Below are positions 28,378 to 38,049 of a stretch of 64,000 nt of DNA, in pieces. The notes beneath the pieces were generated by a model. The model was not told the DNA's origin. It was given only the letters and a program-made list of their open reading frames with translations, and searched no databases. Each line of letters begins with the position of its first letter. Position 1 is the first letter of the stretch. The stretch comes from WRAU01 sp964277385 (GTDB lineage: Bacteria; Pseudomonadota; Alphaproteobacteria; WRAU01; Hepatincolaceae): positions 1,178,001 through 1,242,000 of the forward strand of contig OZ195520.1 in NCBI GenBank assembly GCA_964277385.1, in the 5' to 3' direction. Both the position numbers and the translations under genes were made by a program.

Positions 28378-30231
28378 ATGTCAACACAAAAAATAAAAAA
28401 AAATACAATTATAGGTAAACAGCTTATTAAAAGCCTTATAAATGCTATTCCTGTGTCTTCTGGAATATATAAAATGATGGATTCGCAAAAGAAAATTATA
28501 TATATAGGTAAAGCAAAAAATCTAAAAAATAGAGTTAACTCTTATAGCAACATTAATTTAATGCCTAGAACAGAATTCATGGTATCTCAAATTGATCATA
28601 TAGAATGGGTAATAACAAAAGATGAACAAGACGCCTTACTATTAGAAGCTGATCTAATTAAACATTTTAAACCAAGATATAATATATTACTTAAAGACGA
28701 TAAAACATTTCCTTTTATAAAAATAGATGGCACCCATCACTACCCTAGAATTACTAAAATTAGAAGCAAAAATGGCACACCCGATAGAAATACCTTTGGT
28801 CCATTTGCATCTTCTCATAATGTTGATGAAAATATCAAAACCATACAGAAAATGTTTCAATTAAGAAGTTGTTCTGATAACTCTTTTGAGCATAGGAAAC
28901 AACCTTGTATTTTACATCAAATAAAAAGATGCTTTGCACCATGTGTAAATAAAATTACAAAAGAAAATTATGCAAAAAGCGTAAAACAAAGCATTTTATT
29001 CTTAAAAGGTAACAATAGTTTTCTTAAAGATGAATTAACTAATGCGATGTTAGAAGCTAGCAAAAATAATAACTTTGAACAAGCAATAATTTTTAGAGAA
29101 AGAATCAAGGCTCTATCTCAAATTAATTCATCTCAAAGTATTTTACTAGATAACAATGAAAATTCCGATTTTATAGCATTAATAAAACATAACGGATATT
29201 ACCTGTTTAAAGTTTTCATGTTTAAAAATGGACATAACTATGGTAGCTTAGATTTTCCTAATAAAATCCAAATAGAAGAAGATCAAGAAAATGCTATAGA
29301 ATCATTTATTTCACAATTTTATTTTAACAGGATAATACCTGATAAAATATATACAAATATTGCTCTTTCACAAGATACAATAAATATGTTGCAAGGATTT
29401 TTAAAAAATAAAAATAACAAGAAAACTATTATTCAAAATCCAAAACATAAAAAAACTCAAGAAATTATGGATATTGTAATTAGAAATGCCTTTGAGAGTA
29501 TTAATAAATATGAAGAAAACTCAACTAAATGGTTAAACCATTTTGAAGATCTTAAAAACTTCTTTAATATACAAAAAGATATCACAAAAATAGAAATTTA
29601 TGATAATTCTCATTTATATGGTACGTTCTCCTTAGGAGCTATGGTGTCAGCAAGAATATGGGGATTTGAAAAAAAAGAATATCGCATATTTAATTTAAAA
29701 GATGAAAGCATAAACACAAGAGACGACTATGCAATATTAAAACACACTCTACTGAGAAGATTCACTAGAATGCTAAAAGAACAACAAGATGTACCAGAAC
29801 TTGTTTTTATAGATGGGGGTAAAGGTCAACTAGGTATAGCAATAGAAGTTCTACAAGAATTACAAATTAAAAATATAAAATTAGTTGGTGTGGCAAAAGG
29901 TGTTAATAGAAATGCTGGTGAAGAAACTCTTTTTTTAGATAATGGAGAAGAACTTCATCCTAATAAATTTTCTTCTACTCTACACTTTATACAAATGTTA
30001 AGAAACGAAGCACATAGGTATGCTGTAAAAAGTGTATCTAAAAGAAAAATATCCTCATTATCAAAATCTGAAATTGATAAAATACCAGATATTGGCAGTA
30101 AAAGGAAAAAAAATCTATTAAATTATTTTGGATCTATAGAAAAAATAAAACAATCTACAATAGAAGAACTAAAAAAAGTAAAGGGAATTAGTGAAAATAT
30201 CGCAAAAAATGTATATAACTATTTCCATTAG
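28378..30231 (+). CDS. uvrC: Excinuclease ABC subunit C (UvrC)
   Basis: UvrC makes the dual incisions in nucleotide-excision repair. The domains are in the usual order: GIY-YIG nuclease near the start (SGIYKMMDSQKKIIYIGKAK, KNLKNRVNSY), UVR motif (NNFEQAIIFRERIKAL), the RNase H-like C-terminal nuclease (EIYDNSHLYG, FIDGGKGQLG), and a helix-hairpin-helix pair at the end (IPDIGSKRKKNLL, VKGISENIAKNVY). The frame extends to a TTG at 28333. I prefer the ATG at 28378 because it keeps every conserved part; neither start has a good Shine-Dalgarno, and TTGACA at 28333 could instead be a -35 box. It is followed by pgsA. Confidence 0.94.
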   Translation: MSTQKIKKNTIIGKQLIKSLINAIPVSSGIYKMMDSQKKIIYIGKAKNLKNRVNSYSNINLMPRTEFMVSQIDHIEWVITKDEQDALLLEADLIKHFKPRYNILLKDDKTFPFIKIDGTHHYPRITKIRSKNGTPDRNTFGPFASSHNVDENIKTIQKMFQLRSCSDNSFEHRKQPCILHQIKRCFAPCVNKITKENYAKSVKQSILFLKGNNSFLKDELTNAMLEASKNNNFEQAIIFRERIKALSQINSSQSILLDNNENSDFIALIKHNGYYLFKVFMFKNGHNYGSLDFPNKIQIEEDQENAIESFISQFYFNRIIPDKIYTNIALSQDTINMLQGFLKNKNNKKTIIQNPKHKKTQEIMDIVIRNAFESINKYEENSTKWLNHFEDLKNFFNIQKDITKIEIYDNSHLYGTFSLGAMVSARIWGFEKKEYRIFNLKDESINTRDDYAILKHTLLRRFTRMLKEQQDVPELVFIDGGKGQLGIAIEVLQELQIKNIKLVGVAKGVNRNAGEETLFLDNGEELHPNKFSSTLHFIQMLRNEAHRYAVKSVSKRKISSLSKSEIDKIPDIGSKRKKNLLNYFGSIEKIKQSTIEELKKVKGISENIAKNVYNYFH

Positions 30232-30292
30232 TTTATCTAATATGGTATATTATGACTATTGTTGTTAAAAATTTTAACTTATAGTATAAGTG

Positions 30293-30862
30293 ATGAAAAA
30301 AATACCAAATATCTTAACTCTAATAAGATTAGCTGTAATACCTAGTTTTCTTTTAATGCTGTGGTTTAATTCCATTGAGGCTAGATGGAATTTTGTAATC
30401 TTATTTGTTTTAACCAGCTTTACAGATTTTTTTGATGGATATCTTGCTAGAAAATATGAGATAACATCTACTTTTGGAAGAGTATTTGATTCAATTGCAG
30501 ATAAATCATTAATCATTATAGTATGTATAATGGTACTGCTAAAAGATCCAACTTTAACAAAAATCATAATAGTTGCAATAATGGCAACTATATTAAGAGA
30601 ATTAATTGTAGCTGGAATAAGAGAAGGACTATGCTCACAACTAATAATAAAATCTAGCTGGACAGGAAAATACAAAACTACATTCCAAATGATAGCACTA
30701 AGTTTTTTAATCGTTGGAGGTTTTGATAGTTTTATTTACGAAGCATTGCTATGGATAGGTGTTTTTTTATTATATGTTTCAGTAATTTTATCTTTAATAT
30801 CGGGATTCCAATATTTAATGCAATCTTATAATACTTTAATTAGTAAACAAACAGAAGGATAA
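30293..30862 (+). CDS. pgsA: CDP-diacylglycerol--glycerol-3-phosphate 3-phosphatidyltransferase (PgsA)
   Basis: PgsA makes phosphatidylglycerophosphate, precursor of PG and cardiolipin, in the inner membrane. The CDP-alcohol phosphotransferase motif is complete: D-G-x2-A-R-x8-G-x3-D-x3-D in DGYLARKYEITSTFGRVFDS plus IAD. About five to six hydrophobic segments are visible and the length (about 189 residues) is standard. A GTG codon sits directly before the ATG at 30293. The gene lies only 3 bp before the LOG-family gene, in a plus-strand run from uvrC. Confidence 0.93.
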   Translation: MKKIPNILTLIRLAVIPSFLLMLWFNSIEARWNFVILFVLTSFTDFFDGYLARKYEITSTFGRVFDSIADKSLIIIVCIMVLLKDPTLTKIIIVAIMATILRELIVAGIREGLCSQLIIKSSWTGKYKTTFQMIALSFLIVGGFDSFIYEALLWIGVFLLYVSVILSLISGFQYLMQSYNTLISKQTEG

Positions 30863-30865
30863 GCT

Positions 30866-31651
30866 ATGTTTGATAATGATTTTATGAAATCAAAGGAAGC
30901 TAGATTGGTTCGTATTGTTGCAGAGTATTTAGAAGCCGAGGAAATTCTTAAAAAAAACAATATAGAAAATACTATAGTTATTTTTGGATCTTCTAGAATT
31001 TTGCCGCCTAATGAAGCAAAAAAAAATATTGATTTAGCTAAAGAAACATTCAATAAAAATCCTAATGATGCTGAATCTATAAAATTACTAGAAAAAGCTG
31101 AAAATAACTATGAAATCTCCCAATATTACGATAAAGCATCGAATTTAGCCTTCAAATTTGCTAATTGGTCTAAACAATTTAAAGACAATAAAAAATATTA
31201 TATCTGCACCGGTGGTGGGTATGGGATTATGGAAGCAGCAAATAAAGGTGCTTTTGAAGCGAATGAAAAAACAATCGGATTAAACATCCATCTTCCTTTT
31301 GAAAAAGGATTCAATCAATATTTAGATAAAGATTCAGTAATTAATTTTAATTATTTTTTCATGAGAAAATTTTGGTTCTCTTATCATGCTAAAGCCTTTA
31401 TAGTATTCCCTGGTGGATTTGGAACATTAGATGAGCTATTTGAAATGCTTACATTGGTACAAACAAATAAAATGAAAAAGAAAATACCTATTGTATTGTT
31501 CGGAGAAAATTTTTTTAAAAAATTAATAAATATAGAATTATTAGAAAAATATTCTTTAATTAGTGAAACTGATAAAAACTTATTCTTAATAACAAATGAT
31601 GTTGAAGAAGCATTTAATTATGTTGTAAAAAATTTAGCAAATATAAACTAA
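30866..31651 (+). CDS. LOG family protein (nucleotide 5'-monophosphate nucleosidase-like)
   Basis: The LOG motif PGGFGTLDELFEML and the partner motif CTGGGYGIMEAANKGAFEAN are present, with the Rossmann-like start IVIFGSSRI. Family members hydrolyse nucleoside 5'-monophosphates to base and ribose 5-phosphate (cytokinin-activating in plants and actinobacteria). The 261-residue length with an extra helical insert (about 50-90) matches the larger proteobacterial form, whose physiological substrate is unclear. It lies 3 bp after pgsA and 1 bp before the response regulator, likely in one transcript. Confidence 0.88.
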   Translation: MFDNDFMKSKEARLVRIVAEYLEAEEILKKNNIENTIVIFGSSRILPPNEAKKNIDLAKETFNKNPNDAESIKLLEKAENNYEISQYYDKASNLAFKFANWSKQFKDNKKYYICTGGGYGIMEAANKGAFEANEKTIGLNIHLPFEKGFNQYLDKDSVINFNYFFMRKFWFSYHAKAFIVFPGGFGTLDELFEMLTLVQTNKMKKKIPIVLFGENFFKKLINIELLEKYSLISETDKNLFLITNDVEEAFNYVVKNLANIN

Positions 31652-31652
31652 C

Positions 31653-32339
31653 ATGATAAATCCACAAGTTTTAATTATAGATGACGATGAAAAAATCTGT
31701 GATTTACTAACAAAATTATTTGTAAATAATGGTTTTATTGTTTTTTACTCACTTAATGCTAATGATGCTAGAAAACTAATAAAATATATATCTTTTAATG
31801 CTTTAATTGTAGATCATATGATGCCAAATGAAAATGGTATAGATTTTATTGATTCTCTCCGTACCGATAATATTAACATACCAGCAATCATACTTACCGC
31901 GGTTGATGATATTAATAATAAAATTCATGCTTTTAATAAAGGATCTAATGATTACCTAAGTAAACCTTTTAACTCTCAAGAGTTATTGTTTAGAGTGAAA
32001 AATTTATTAAAAATAAGGTATAATACAAAAAATTCTTCCCAAAATATTATAACTTGTGGTGATATAACATTTAATAAGTTAAATAATTCATTAAAAATTA
32101 ATAATAAAGAAATTAATCTATCTACATTAGAAAGCGATATATTTAAAATATTTATCAATAATGTAAATAAAATCATATACAAAGAAAATATATTAAATGA
32201 ATTAGGTAAACAATTAAATGAAAATAACCTAAATACCTTAAATGTAAATATTATGAGATTAAGAAAAAAACTAGAATGCAATACTAAAAAATATATAAAA
32301 ACGATTAGGGGGAAAGGATTTATTCTTTCATCAAATTAA
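31653..32339 (+). CDS. OmpR-family response regulator
   Basis: The receiver domain (about 1-120) has the acidic pocket DDDEK at 10-12, the phospho-acceptor D54 in LIVDHMMP, Thr in ILTAVDD and Lys in YLSKPF. The C-terminal winged helix (about 130-228) includes SLKINNKEINLSTLESDIFK, LNVNIMRLRKKLE and TIRGKGFIL, typical of OmpR/PhoB DNA-binding domains. It should bind promoters after phosphorylation by the kinase encoded next, which overlaps it by one base (TAATG). Targets are unknown; few two-component pairs remain in reduced Rickettsiales genomes. Confidence 0.93.
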   Translation: MINPQVLIIDDDEKICDLLTKLFVNNGFIVFYSLNANDARKLIKYISFNALIVDHMMPNENGIDFIDSLRTDNINIPAIILTAVDDINNKIHAFNKGSNDYLSKPFNSQELLFRVKNLLKIRYNTKNSSQNIITCGDITFNKLNNSLKINNKEINLSTLESDIFKIFINNVNKIIYKENILNELGKQLNENNLNTLNVNIMRLRKKLECNTKKYIKTIRGKGFILSSN

Positions 32340-33724
32340 TGAAAAAAAATAAAATTATTAATAAGTTTTTACATAAAACAAAAATAATATATTTAAAATT
32401 TATTTCAATTTTCAAGTTATTACTACCTAAAAGCCTTTACTATAGAACTCTTTTAATTGTATCAACAACATTATTAGTGGTGCAAGTTGCAGGTGTTGTA
32501 ATTTTTTATGATAATCACTGGAGACAAATAAGAGCTTTATTAATAAATAATCTTGCAACTAATATCGCAAATATTGTTAATCAAGTAAATGATGCTAAAT
32601 CTCAAAAAGAAATAGAAATCACATTAGAAAAATTTAATTATTACTCCCATCTAAATCCTCAATTAATAATTATAAAAGATAGTTCTACTTTCAAAACTAT
32701 TAATCGTACATCTTTAACCTTAAGAAAAGAGTTGCACAATCTTTTACCCAATAACCCAATTTATATAAATGAGTATGGTAGTAATTTTTCTATTATAAAA
32801 TTATCAGTTTTAATAAAAGATGATACCTATCTAATGTTTTACTTAGAAAAAGATATGTTTTTTATAAAATCTATTAAACTATTAGCTTTTTCTATAATTT
32901 TCTTATATATATTATGTATGATAATAATATTACAATTTATTAGATTACAAATGAGACCACTGAACAGACTCTCTAAATATGCTAAACTTTTTGGAAAAGG
33001 AGAAAAAATTCCATATGTTCAGCCATCAGGATCAATAGAAATTAGAGAAACAACAATAGCTTTCAATGAAATGACCTCACAAATTCAAAGATTTATAGAA
33101 CAAAGAACAATGTTATTATCTAGTGTCTCTCATGATTTAAAAACTTCTTTAACAAAAATGAACTTAATTTTAGATGTAAATGAAAACACTCCTATTACAA
33201 AAGATATGAAAGAAGAAGTTAATAACATGTATCAAATGATTTCATCTTATTTAAGTTTTGCAAGAGATGATTCTATGGTTTATGAAAAACAGAATGTGAA
33301 TATTAAAGAATTTTTTAAGGCAATAATAAAAAACCCTAATTACAGCAACCTAAGTATTAATATTAGCTTCGAACAAAATAACAGAACTATAAATATTAAT
33401 CCTCTACTTTTTAAAAGATCATTAGATAATCTTATATCAAACGCCTTATCGTATGCTAATAAAATGGAAATCACTATAAGCAATCAAGGTGCTCATAACT
33501 TACTTATTTCAATTGAAGATGATGGTACAGGAATTCCAGAAGAAGTAAGAGAATTAGTATTTAAGCCTTTTTATAAAATTAATGAAGCCCGAACAGCAAA
33601 AAAAGGTAGTGTGGGTTTAGGATTATATATAGTAAAAGATATTATTACAAAGCATGGTGGGAATATAACACTCGGAGATTCTCAATATGGTGGACTAAAA
33701 ATCAATATAACAATACCTCTTTAA
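32339..33724 (+). CDS. EnvZ-like sensor histidine kinase
   Basis: The 461-residue inner-membrane kinase has two transmembrane segments (about 36-60 and 178-199) around a periplasmic sensor of about 115 residues. A HAMP domain (MRPLNRLSKYAKLFGKGEKI) follows, then the H-box with H265 in SSVSHDLKTSLTKM and the ATPase motifs NLISNALSYA (N), DDGTGIP (G1) and GSVGLGLYIVKDI (G2). In the H-box the usual SHDLRTPL Pro is replaced by Ser (SHDLKTSL); otherwise all catalytic motifs are intact. It is translationally coupled to the regulator before it. The signal cannot be inferred from the sequence. Confidence 0.93.
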   Translation: MKKNKIINKFLHKTKIIYLKFISIFKLLLPKSLYYRTLLIVSTTLLVVQVAGVVIFYDNHWRQIRALLINNLATNIANIVNQVNDAKSQKEIEITLEKFNYYSHLNPQLIIIKDSSTFKTINRTSLTLRKELHNLLPNNPIYINEYGSNFSIIKLSVLIKDDTYLMFYLEKDMFFIKSIKLLAFSIIFLYILCMIIILQFIRLQMRPLNRLSKYAKLFGKGEKIPYVQPSGSIEIRETTIAFNEMTSQIQRFIEQRTMLLSSVSHDLKTSLTKMNLILDVNENTPITKDMKEEVNNMYQMISSYLSFARDDSMVYEKQNVNIKEFFKAIIKNPNYSNLSINISFEQNNRTININPLLFKRSLDNLISNALSYANKMEITISNQGAHNLLISIEDDGTGIPEEVRELVFKPFYKINEARTAKKGSVGLGLYIVKDIITKHGGNITLGDSQYGGLKINITIPL

Positions 33725-33740
33725 AAAAGTTTTATAAAAA

Positions 33741-34511
33741 ATGTTTAAATCAAAATTATTATCAGAAATAAACTTTATAAATCATGGTTTTTTTGGTAGA
33801 AAAGGTGGAGTTAGTTCCTCTTTTTACTTATCTTTAAATGCTAGTTATAATATTGGAGATGATAATAAAAATGTAGATAAAAACAGAGAAATAATTGCAA
33901 ACAAATTTCAACTTCCTGCTGCAAAATTGCTAAGCCTTAAACAAGTACATAGTACAAAAATAGTTTATGTTAATAATAATCAATTATTTAAAGACACCAA
34001 CACTATAGAAGCTGACGGAATGATAACATCAAATAAAAGCATAATATTAGGAATATATACCGCTGACTGTATTCCTATTTTATTTGTAGATACTATATCA
34101 AAATCAATATCTGCTATTCATTGTGGTTGGAAAGGTTTATTAAATGGTATTATTCAAAACACAATTCAAGAATTTAAAAAAATTTCATCTAAAAACAACA
34201 TCATTATGTCAATAGGACCTTGCATCCATGAATCATATTACGAAGTTGATGAAATTTTTTATCAAAATTTTTTAAAAAAAGATTTAGATTCTAAGGACTT
34301 TTTTAAGAAATCTATCCTAAATCAAAACTATTCTTTTAATTTACCATTTTATGCTTATAATATAGGTATAAAAAATGGAATTACTGAAAATAATATAGAA
34401 ATACTAAACTTAGATACTTATGAAAATGAAGATTTATTTTTTAGTCATAGGAGGTCTGTTCATAGACATGAGAAACGAGGGTTACAACTTTCTTGTATAA
34501 TGCTAAAATAA
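33741..34511 (+). CDS. pgeF: PgeF/YfiH family protein (multicopper-oxidase-like fold, purine nucleoside/peptidoglycan editing)
   Basis: The 256-residue protein carries the family's metal and active-site motifs: FGRKGGVSSSFYLSLN, LKQVHSTKI with the first His, TADCIPILF with the reactive Cys, and IHCGWKGLLNGI with the second His, then SIGPCIHESYYEV. Members were called polyphenol oxidases. E. coli PgeF removes wrongly inserted L-Ser from UDP-MurNAc, and bacterial and human (LACC1) homologues act as purine nucleoside phosphorylases. Which role applies is open. The gene is 11 bp upstream of prs, which also handles ribose phosphate. Confidence 0.88.
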   Translation: MFKSKLLSEINFINHGFFGRKGGVSSSFYLSLNASYNIGDDNKNVDKNREIIANKFQLPAAKLLSLKQVHSTKIVYVNNNQLFKDTNTIEADGMITSNKSIILGIYTADCIPILFVDTISKSISAIHCGWKGLLNGIIQNTIQEFKKISSKNNIIMSIGPCIHESYYEVDEIFYQNFLKKDLDSKDFFKKSILNQNYSFNLPFYAYNIGIKNGITENNIEILNLDTYENEDLFFSHRRSVHRHEKRGLQLSCIMLK

Positions 34512-34522
34512 AGGAAAAAACT

Positions 34523-35458
34523 ATGAAATTAATCTCTGGTACTTCTAACAGGAAATTAACCGAAAATATCGCACAACACATAGGAATAACAGTAGCTGAA
34601 ACTAATATTGGTAGATTTGCAGATCAAGAAATTCGTGTAGAAATAAATGAAACTATCAGAGGAGAAGATGTTTTTGTAGTGCAATCAACATCATATCCTG
34701 CAAATAATAATTTAATGGAACTTTTAGTAATTATAGATGCTCTTAAAAGAGGATCTGCAAAACGAATTACAGCAGTTATTCCTTACTATGGTTATGCTCG
34801 ACAAGATAGAAAAAGTGCACCAAGAAGTCCTATTTCTGCTAAATTAGTAGCTAATTTAATTTCCGTTGCTGGTGCTGATAGAATACTTTCTCTTGATTTA
34901 CATGCCCCACAAATTCAAGGATTTTTTGACATACCAGTAGATCATCTATTTGCAAATATCCTTTTTGTTGATGATATTAAGCAAAGATTTGGAGTGGAAA
35001 ATACTGTAATTGTTTCTCCTGATGTTGGAGGGGTTCTAAGAGCACGTTACACAGCAAAATGGTGCGGTACAGATTTAGCAATCATAGATAAAAGAAGACC
35101 AGTGGCTGGAATATCAGAGGTTATGAATGTAATTGGAGATGTAGAAGGAAAAAACTGTGTTTTAATAGATGATATCGCTGATTCAACAGGAACCTTATGT
35201 ACTGCTGCAACAGCATTAGAAAAAAGAGGTGCTAAAAATGTGTACGCCTACGCTACTCACGGTCTATTTTCAGGAAACCCTATGGTAAAAATAGATAATT
35301 CACCAATAAAAGAATTAATAGTTACAGATTCTATTAGTCTTTTTAATAAAGGTTATATATCACCTAAAGTAAAATCTATTAGCGTAGCAAAGCTATTAGG
35401 AGAGGGAATAAAAAGAATTTCTGAAGAATCATCTCTTGGAGATTTATTTTTAAAATAG
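34523..35458 (+). CDS. prs: Ribose-phosphate pyrophosphokinase (PRPP synthetase)
   Basis: Prs transfers pyrophosphate from ATP to ribose 5-phosphate to give PRPP for nucleotides and NAD. The 311-residue protein has the flexible loop YYGYARQDRKSAPRSPISAK, the signature DLHAPQIQGFFDIPVDHL, and the PRPP loop LIDDIADSTGTL. The frame runs back to 34493 inside pgeF, but the ATG at 34523, preceded by AAGGAAAA, gives the standard N-terminus MKLISGTSNRKL, so I chose it. Confidence 0.96.
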   Translation: MKLISGTSNRKLTENIAQHIGITVAETNIGRFADQEIRVEINETIRGEDVFVVQSTSYPANNNLMELLVIIDALKRGSAKRITAVIPYYGYARQDRKSAPRSPISAKLVANLISVAGADRILSLDLHAPQIQGFFDIPVDHLFANILFVDDIKQRFGVENTVIVSPDVGGVLRARYTAKWCGTDLAIIDKRRPVAGISEVMNVIGDVEGKNCVLIDDIADSTGTLCTAATALEKRGAKNVYAYATHGLFSGNPMVKIDNSPIKELIVTDSISLFNKGYISPKVKSISVAKLLGEGIKRISEESSLGDLFLK

Positions 35459-35520
35459 CTTATATTCCTCAATAAATAAATAGACTTTAACTAAACTAAA
35501 TAGTATACTTTTATCTGTTG

Positions 35521-35548
35521 TTTACACCCTTGGAGGTAACAATATAAT
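35521..35548 (+). promoter_or_regulatory. Promoter of rplY
   Basis: TTTACA (35521-35526) and a perfect TATAAT (35543-35548) are 16 bp apart. The start of rplY lies 28 bp downstream of the -10 box and has its own AAGGA site. Confidence 0.6.
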
Positions 35549-35576
35549 AACTGTTTAAATTCATAAGGAAAAAATT

Positions 35577-36155
35577 ATGACCGAACAATTTAATTTTACA
35601 GCTCAGCTTAGAGAAAAAGTTGGTAAGGGGGCCTCTCGTGAAGCTAGAAGACAAGGACTAGTTCCTGCAACTATCTACGGAGATTCAAAAAAACCAACTT
35701 CTGTGTGCTTAGCACCAAAAGAAGTTATGTCTCAATTAGTAAAAAACTCTCTTTATAGTAATATTTATAAAGTTACCTTAGATGGAAAATCTCAAGAGGT
35801 TTTAATAAGAGATATTCAATTACACCCAGTAAAAGATTATCCACTACATGTTGATATGTTAAGAGTTGGTGATAAAACTATCACAAGATTAGAATTACCT
35901 GTTGTATTTAACAATCAAGATAAATGCCCTGGTTTGAAATTTGGCGGTTCTTTAAATGTTTTATTACATCATTTAGAAATTGCTTGTAATCCTAAATTTG
36001 CTCCTAAACAAGTAGAAATAGATTTAGCTGCTGCTAAAGCTGGTACTGTTATAAAAATAGAAGATATAGAATTGCCAAAAGGTGTAAAAACTTATTACCC
36101 TAAAGGTACTCCTATTGCTTCTTTAACCGTTCAATCTGCCGAAGAAGAAAAATAA
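35577..36155 (+). CDS. rplY: 50S ribosomal protein L25 (CTC/TL5 form)
   Basis: L25 binds 5S rRNA. The 192-residue protein is the long two-domain form: an N-terminal 5S-binding beta barrel (REKVGKGASREARRQGLVPA, VLIRDIQLHPVKDYPLHVDM) and a C-terminal TL5 domain (about 95-180). An AAGGA ribosome-binding site lies 8 bases upstream. It pairs with pth 12 bp downstream, the common bacterial order. Confidence 0.95.
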   Translation: MTEQFNFTAQLREKVGKGASREARRQGLVPATIYGDSKKPTSVCLAPKEVMSQLVKNSLYSNIYKVTLDGKSQEVLIRDIQLHPVKDYPLHVDMLRVGDKTITRLELPVVFNNQDKCPGLKFGGSLNVLLHHLEIACNPKFAPKQVEIDLAAAKAGTVIKIEDIELPKGVKTYYPKGTPIASLTVQSAEEEK

Positions 36156-36167
36156 AATACTTTTATT

Positions 36168-36725
36168 ATGATATTATTAGTAGGATTAGGTAATGTTGGC
36201 GACAAATATAAACTTACACGACATAATGTAGGATTTTTGTTTATAGATTATATTGCCTCTTTCTATGATTTTCCTCCGTTTAAAGCTAACTTTAAATCTC
36301 TTATTTCCGAAAAAAATATTAACTCAATAAAAGTTATTTTGCAAAAACCGCAAACTTTTATGAATTTATCAGGAGAAGCTGTACAACCTCTTTGCAATTA
36401 TTATAAAATTCCAAATGATGATGTAATAGTTTTACAAGATGATATAGATTTATCATTCAATGATCTTCGTTATAAAACAAATAGTAGTGATGGTGGACAA
36501 AGAGGAATTAGAGATATCCAAAACAAAATTGGAAGAGATATACACAGAATTAAAATAGGCATTGGTAGACCAAATAACTTAGAAGATATTAGCGATTATG
36601 TTCTTAGCAATTTTAATAAATCAGAAATTAAAAACTTAGAAAAAATCTTATATGATTTTAGTTTAGAATTGCCAAATCTAATTAATAAAGATTTTAAAGC
36701 CTTTATAACTAATATAAAAAAATAA
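36168..36725 (+). CDS. pth: Peptidyl-tRNA hydrolase
   Basis: Pth frees tRNAs from drop-off peptidyl-tRNA. The 185-residue protein begins MILLVGLGNVGDKYKLTRHN with the catalytic His at 19. Other conserved parts are KPQTFMNLSGEAV, VLQDDIDL (catalytic-site Asp) and SSDGGQRGIRDIQ. The length is normal. Confidence 0.95.
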   Translation: MILLVGLGNVGDKYKLTRHNVGFLFIDYIASFYDFPPFKANFKSLISEKNINSIKVILQKPQTFMNLSGEAVQPLCNYYKIPNDDVIVLQDDIDLSFNDLRYKTNSSDGGQRGIRDIQNKIGRDIHRIKIGIGRPNNLEDISDYVLSNFNKSEIKNLEKILYDFSLELPNLINKDFKAFITNIKK

Positions 36726-36810
36726 ATAAGATAATTATTATTAACTTTGCCTTAATCATTATGTAAAACAAAGATATGTTTAACTTTAATATAATATGGA
36801 GTTTATTACT

Positions 36811-37911
36811 ATGGGTTTAAATTGTGGTATTATTGGATTACCAAATGTAGGTAAATCTACATTATTTAATGCTTTAACATCTACTCAAAATGCTCAATCT
36901 GCAAATTATCCTTTTTGCACAATAGATCCTAATAAAGGAATAGTGAATGTTCCTGATCATAGATTGCAAAAAATATCTAATATTTCTAAATCTAAGGTAA
37001 TTTTACCAGCCAAACTAGAATTTGTAGATATAGCAGGACTTGTTAAAGGTGCTCATAAAGGAGAGGGATTAGGTAATCAATTTCTAGCAAATATCAAAGA
37101 AGTAGATGCTATTATACATGTTTTAAGATGTTTTGAAGATGAAAATATTATCCATGTTGAAGGGAAAGTAAACCCTGTTCATGACGCTGAAATAGTTAAT
37201 TTAGAACTTATTATGGCAGATTTTGAAAGTTTAGAAGGTAGGTTACCAAACTTAGAAAAAAAAGCTAAAGGTGGAGATATTTCTTGTAAAGAACAAGTAG
37301 ACTTAATAAAAAGAATCTTACCAGTTTTACAAAAAGGCCAACCCGTAAGAAGTATAGATTTTAACGATGAAGAAAAAATTACTGTTAAAAAAATGTTCTT
37401 AATGACTTCAAAACCAGTTTTATATGTTTGTAATGTTAGTGAAAATGAATTAGATAAAGATAATGATTATGTTAAAAAAGTGCAAGAATTGTCTAAAATA
37501 GAAAATGCCAATTGTATAAAAATTTGTGCCCAAATTGAGCAAGAAGTTTCTATTCTTGATGATGAAGAAGAAAAAAAAGAATTTTTGGAAGCACTCGGAC
37601 TAAAAGAAACAGGATTGGATAAAATAATTAAATCTGCTTTTCATTTACTAGGTTTGCATACATTTTTTACATCAGGAGTACAAGAAACAAGAGCTTGGAC
37701 AATTCCAATTGGAGCAAAAGCACCACAAGCAGCAGCAGAAATTCATACAGATTTTGAACGAGGCTTTATTTGCGCAGAAACAATATCCTATCAAGATTTT
37801 ATAGACTGTAATGGTGAATCAAAAGCAAAAGAACTAGGGAAAACTCGCCAAGAAGGAAAAACTTACGTTGTAAAAGATGGAGACATTATATTATTTAGAT
37901 TTAATATTTAA
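36811..37911 (+). CDS. ychF: Redox-regulated ATPase YchF (OLA1 family)
   Basis: YchF is an Obg-like P-loop protein that prefers ATP and binds ribosomes. G1 is GLPNVGKSTLF, G3 is DIAGLVKGAHKGEGLGNQFL, and the C-terminal TGS domain (about 280-366) ends with TYVVKDGDIILFRFNI. The expected NxxE replacement of the G4 motif is seen as CNVSENEL. The frame opens at 36796, but the GGAG at 36798-36801 is well placed as ribosome-binding site for the ATG at 36811 (MGLNCGIIGLPNVGKST), the family's usual start. Confidence 0.94.
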   Translation: MGLNCGIIGLPNVGKSTLFNALTSTQNAQSANYPFCTIDPNKGIVNVPDHRLQKISNISKSKVILPAKLEFVDIAGLVKGAHKGEGLGNQFLANIKEVDAIIHVLRCFEDENIIHVEGKVNPVHDAEIVNLELIMADFESLEGRLPNLEKKAKGGDISCKEQVDLIKRILPVLQKGQPVRSIDFNDEEKITVKKMFLMTSKPVLYVCNVSENELDKDNDYVKKVQELSKIENANCIKICAQIEQEVSILDDEEEKKEFLEALGLKETGLDKIIKSAFHLLGLHTFFTSGVQETRAWTIPIGAKAPQAAAEIHTDFERGFICAETISYQDFIDCNGESKAKELGKTRQEGKTYVVKDGDIILFRFNI

Positions 37912-38049
37912 TTTTCTAAAAATTTATAATATCTTTTTAAAGTTAAAATTTGTACTTTAATTTTTATTTTATATTTTCAAAAACAAGTAATTATAGGCAA
38001 TTATATTACAAAACAGATCTAAGCAAACAAAATACAATATAAAAATGTT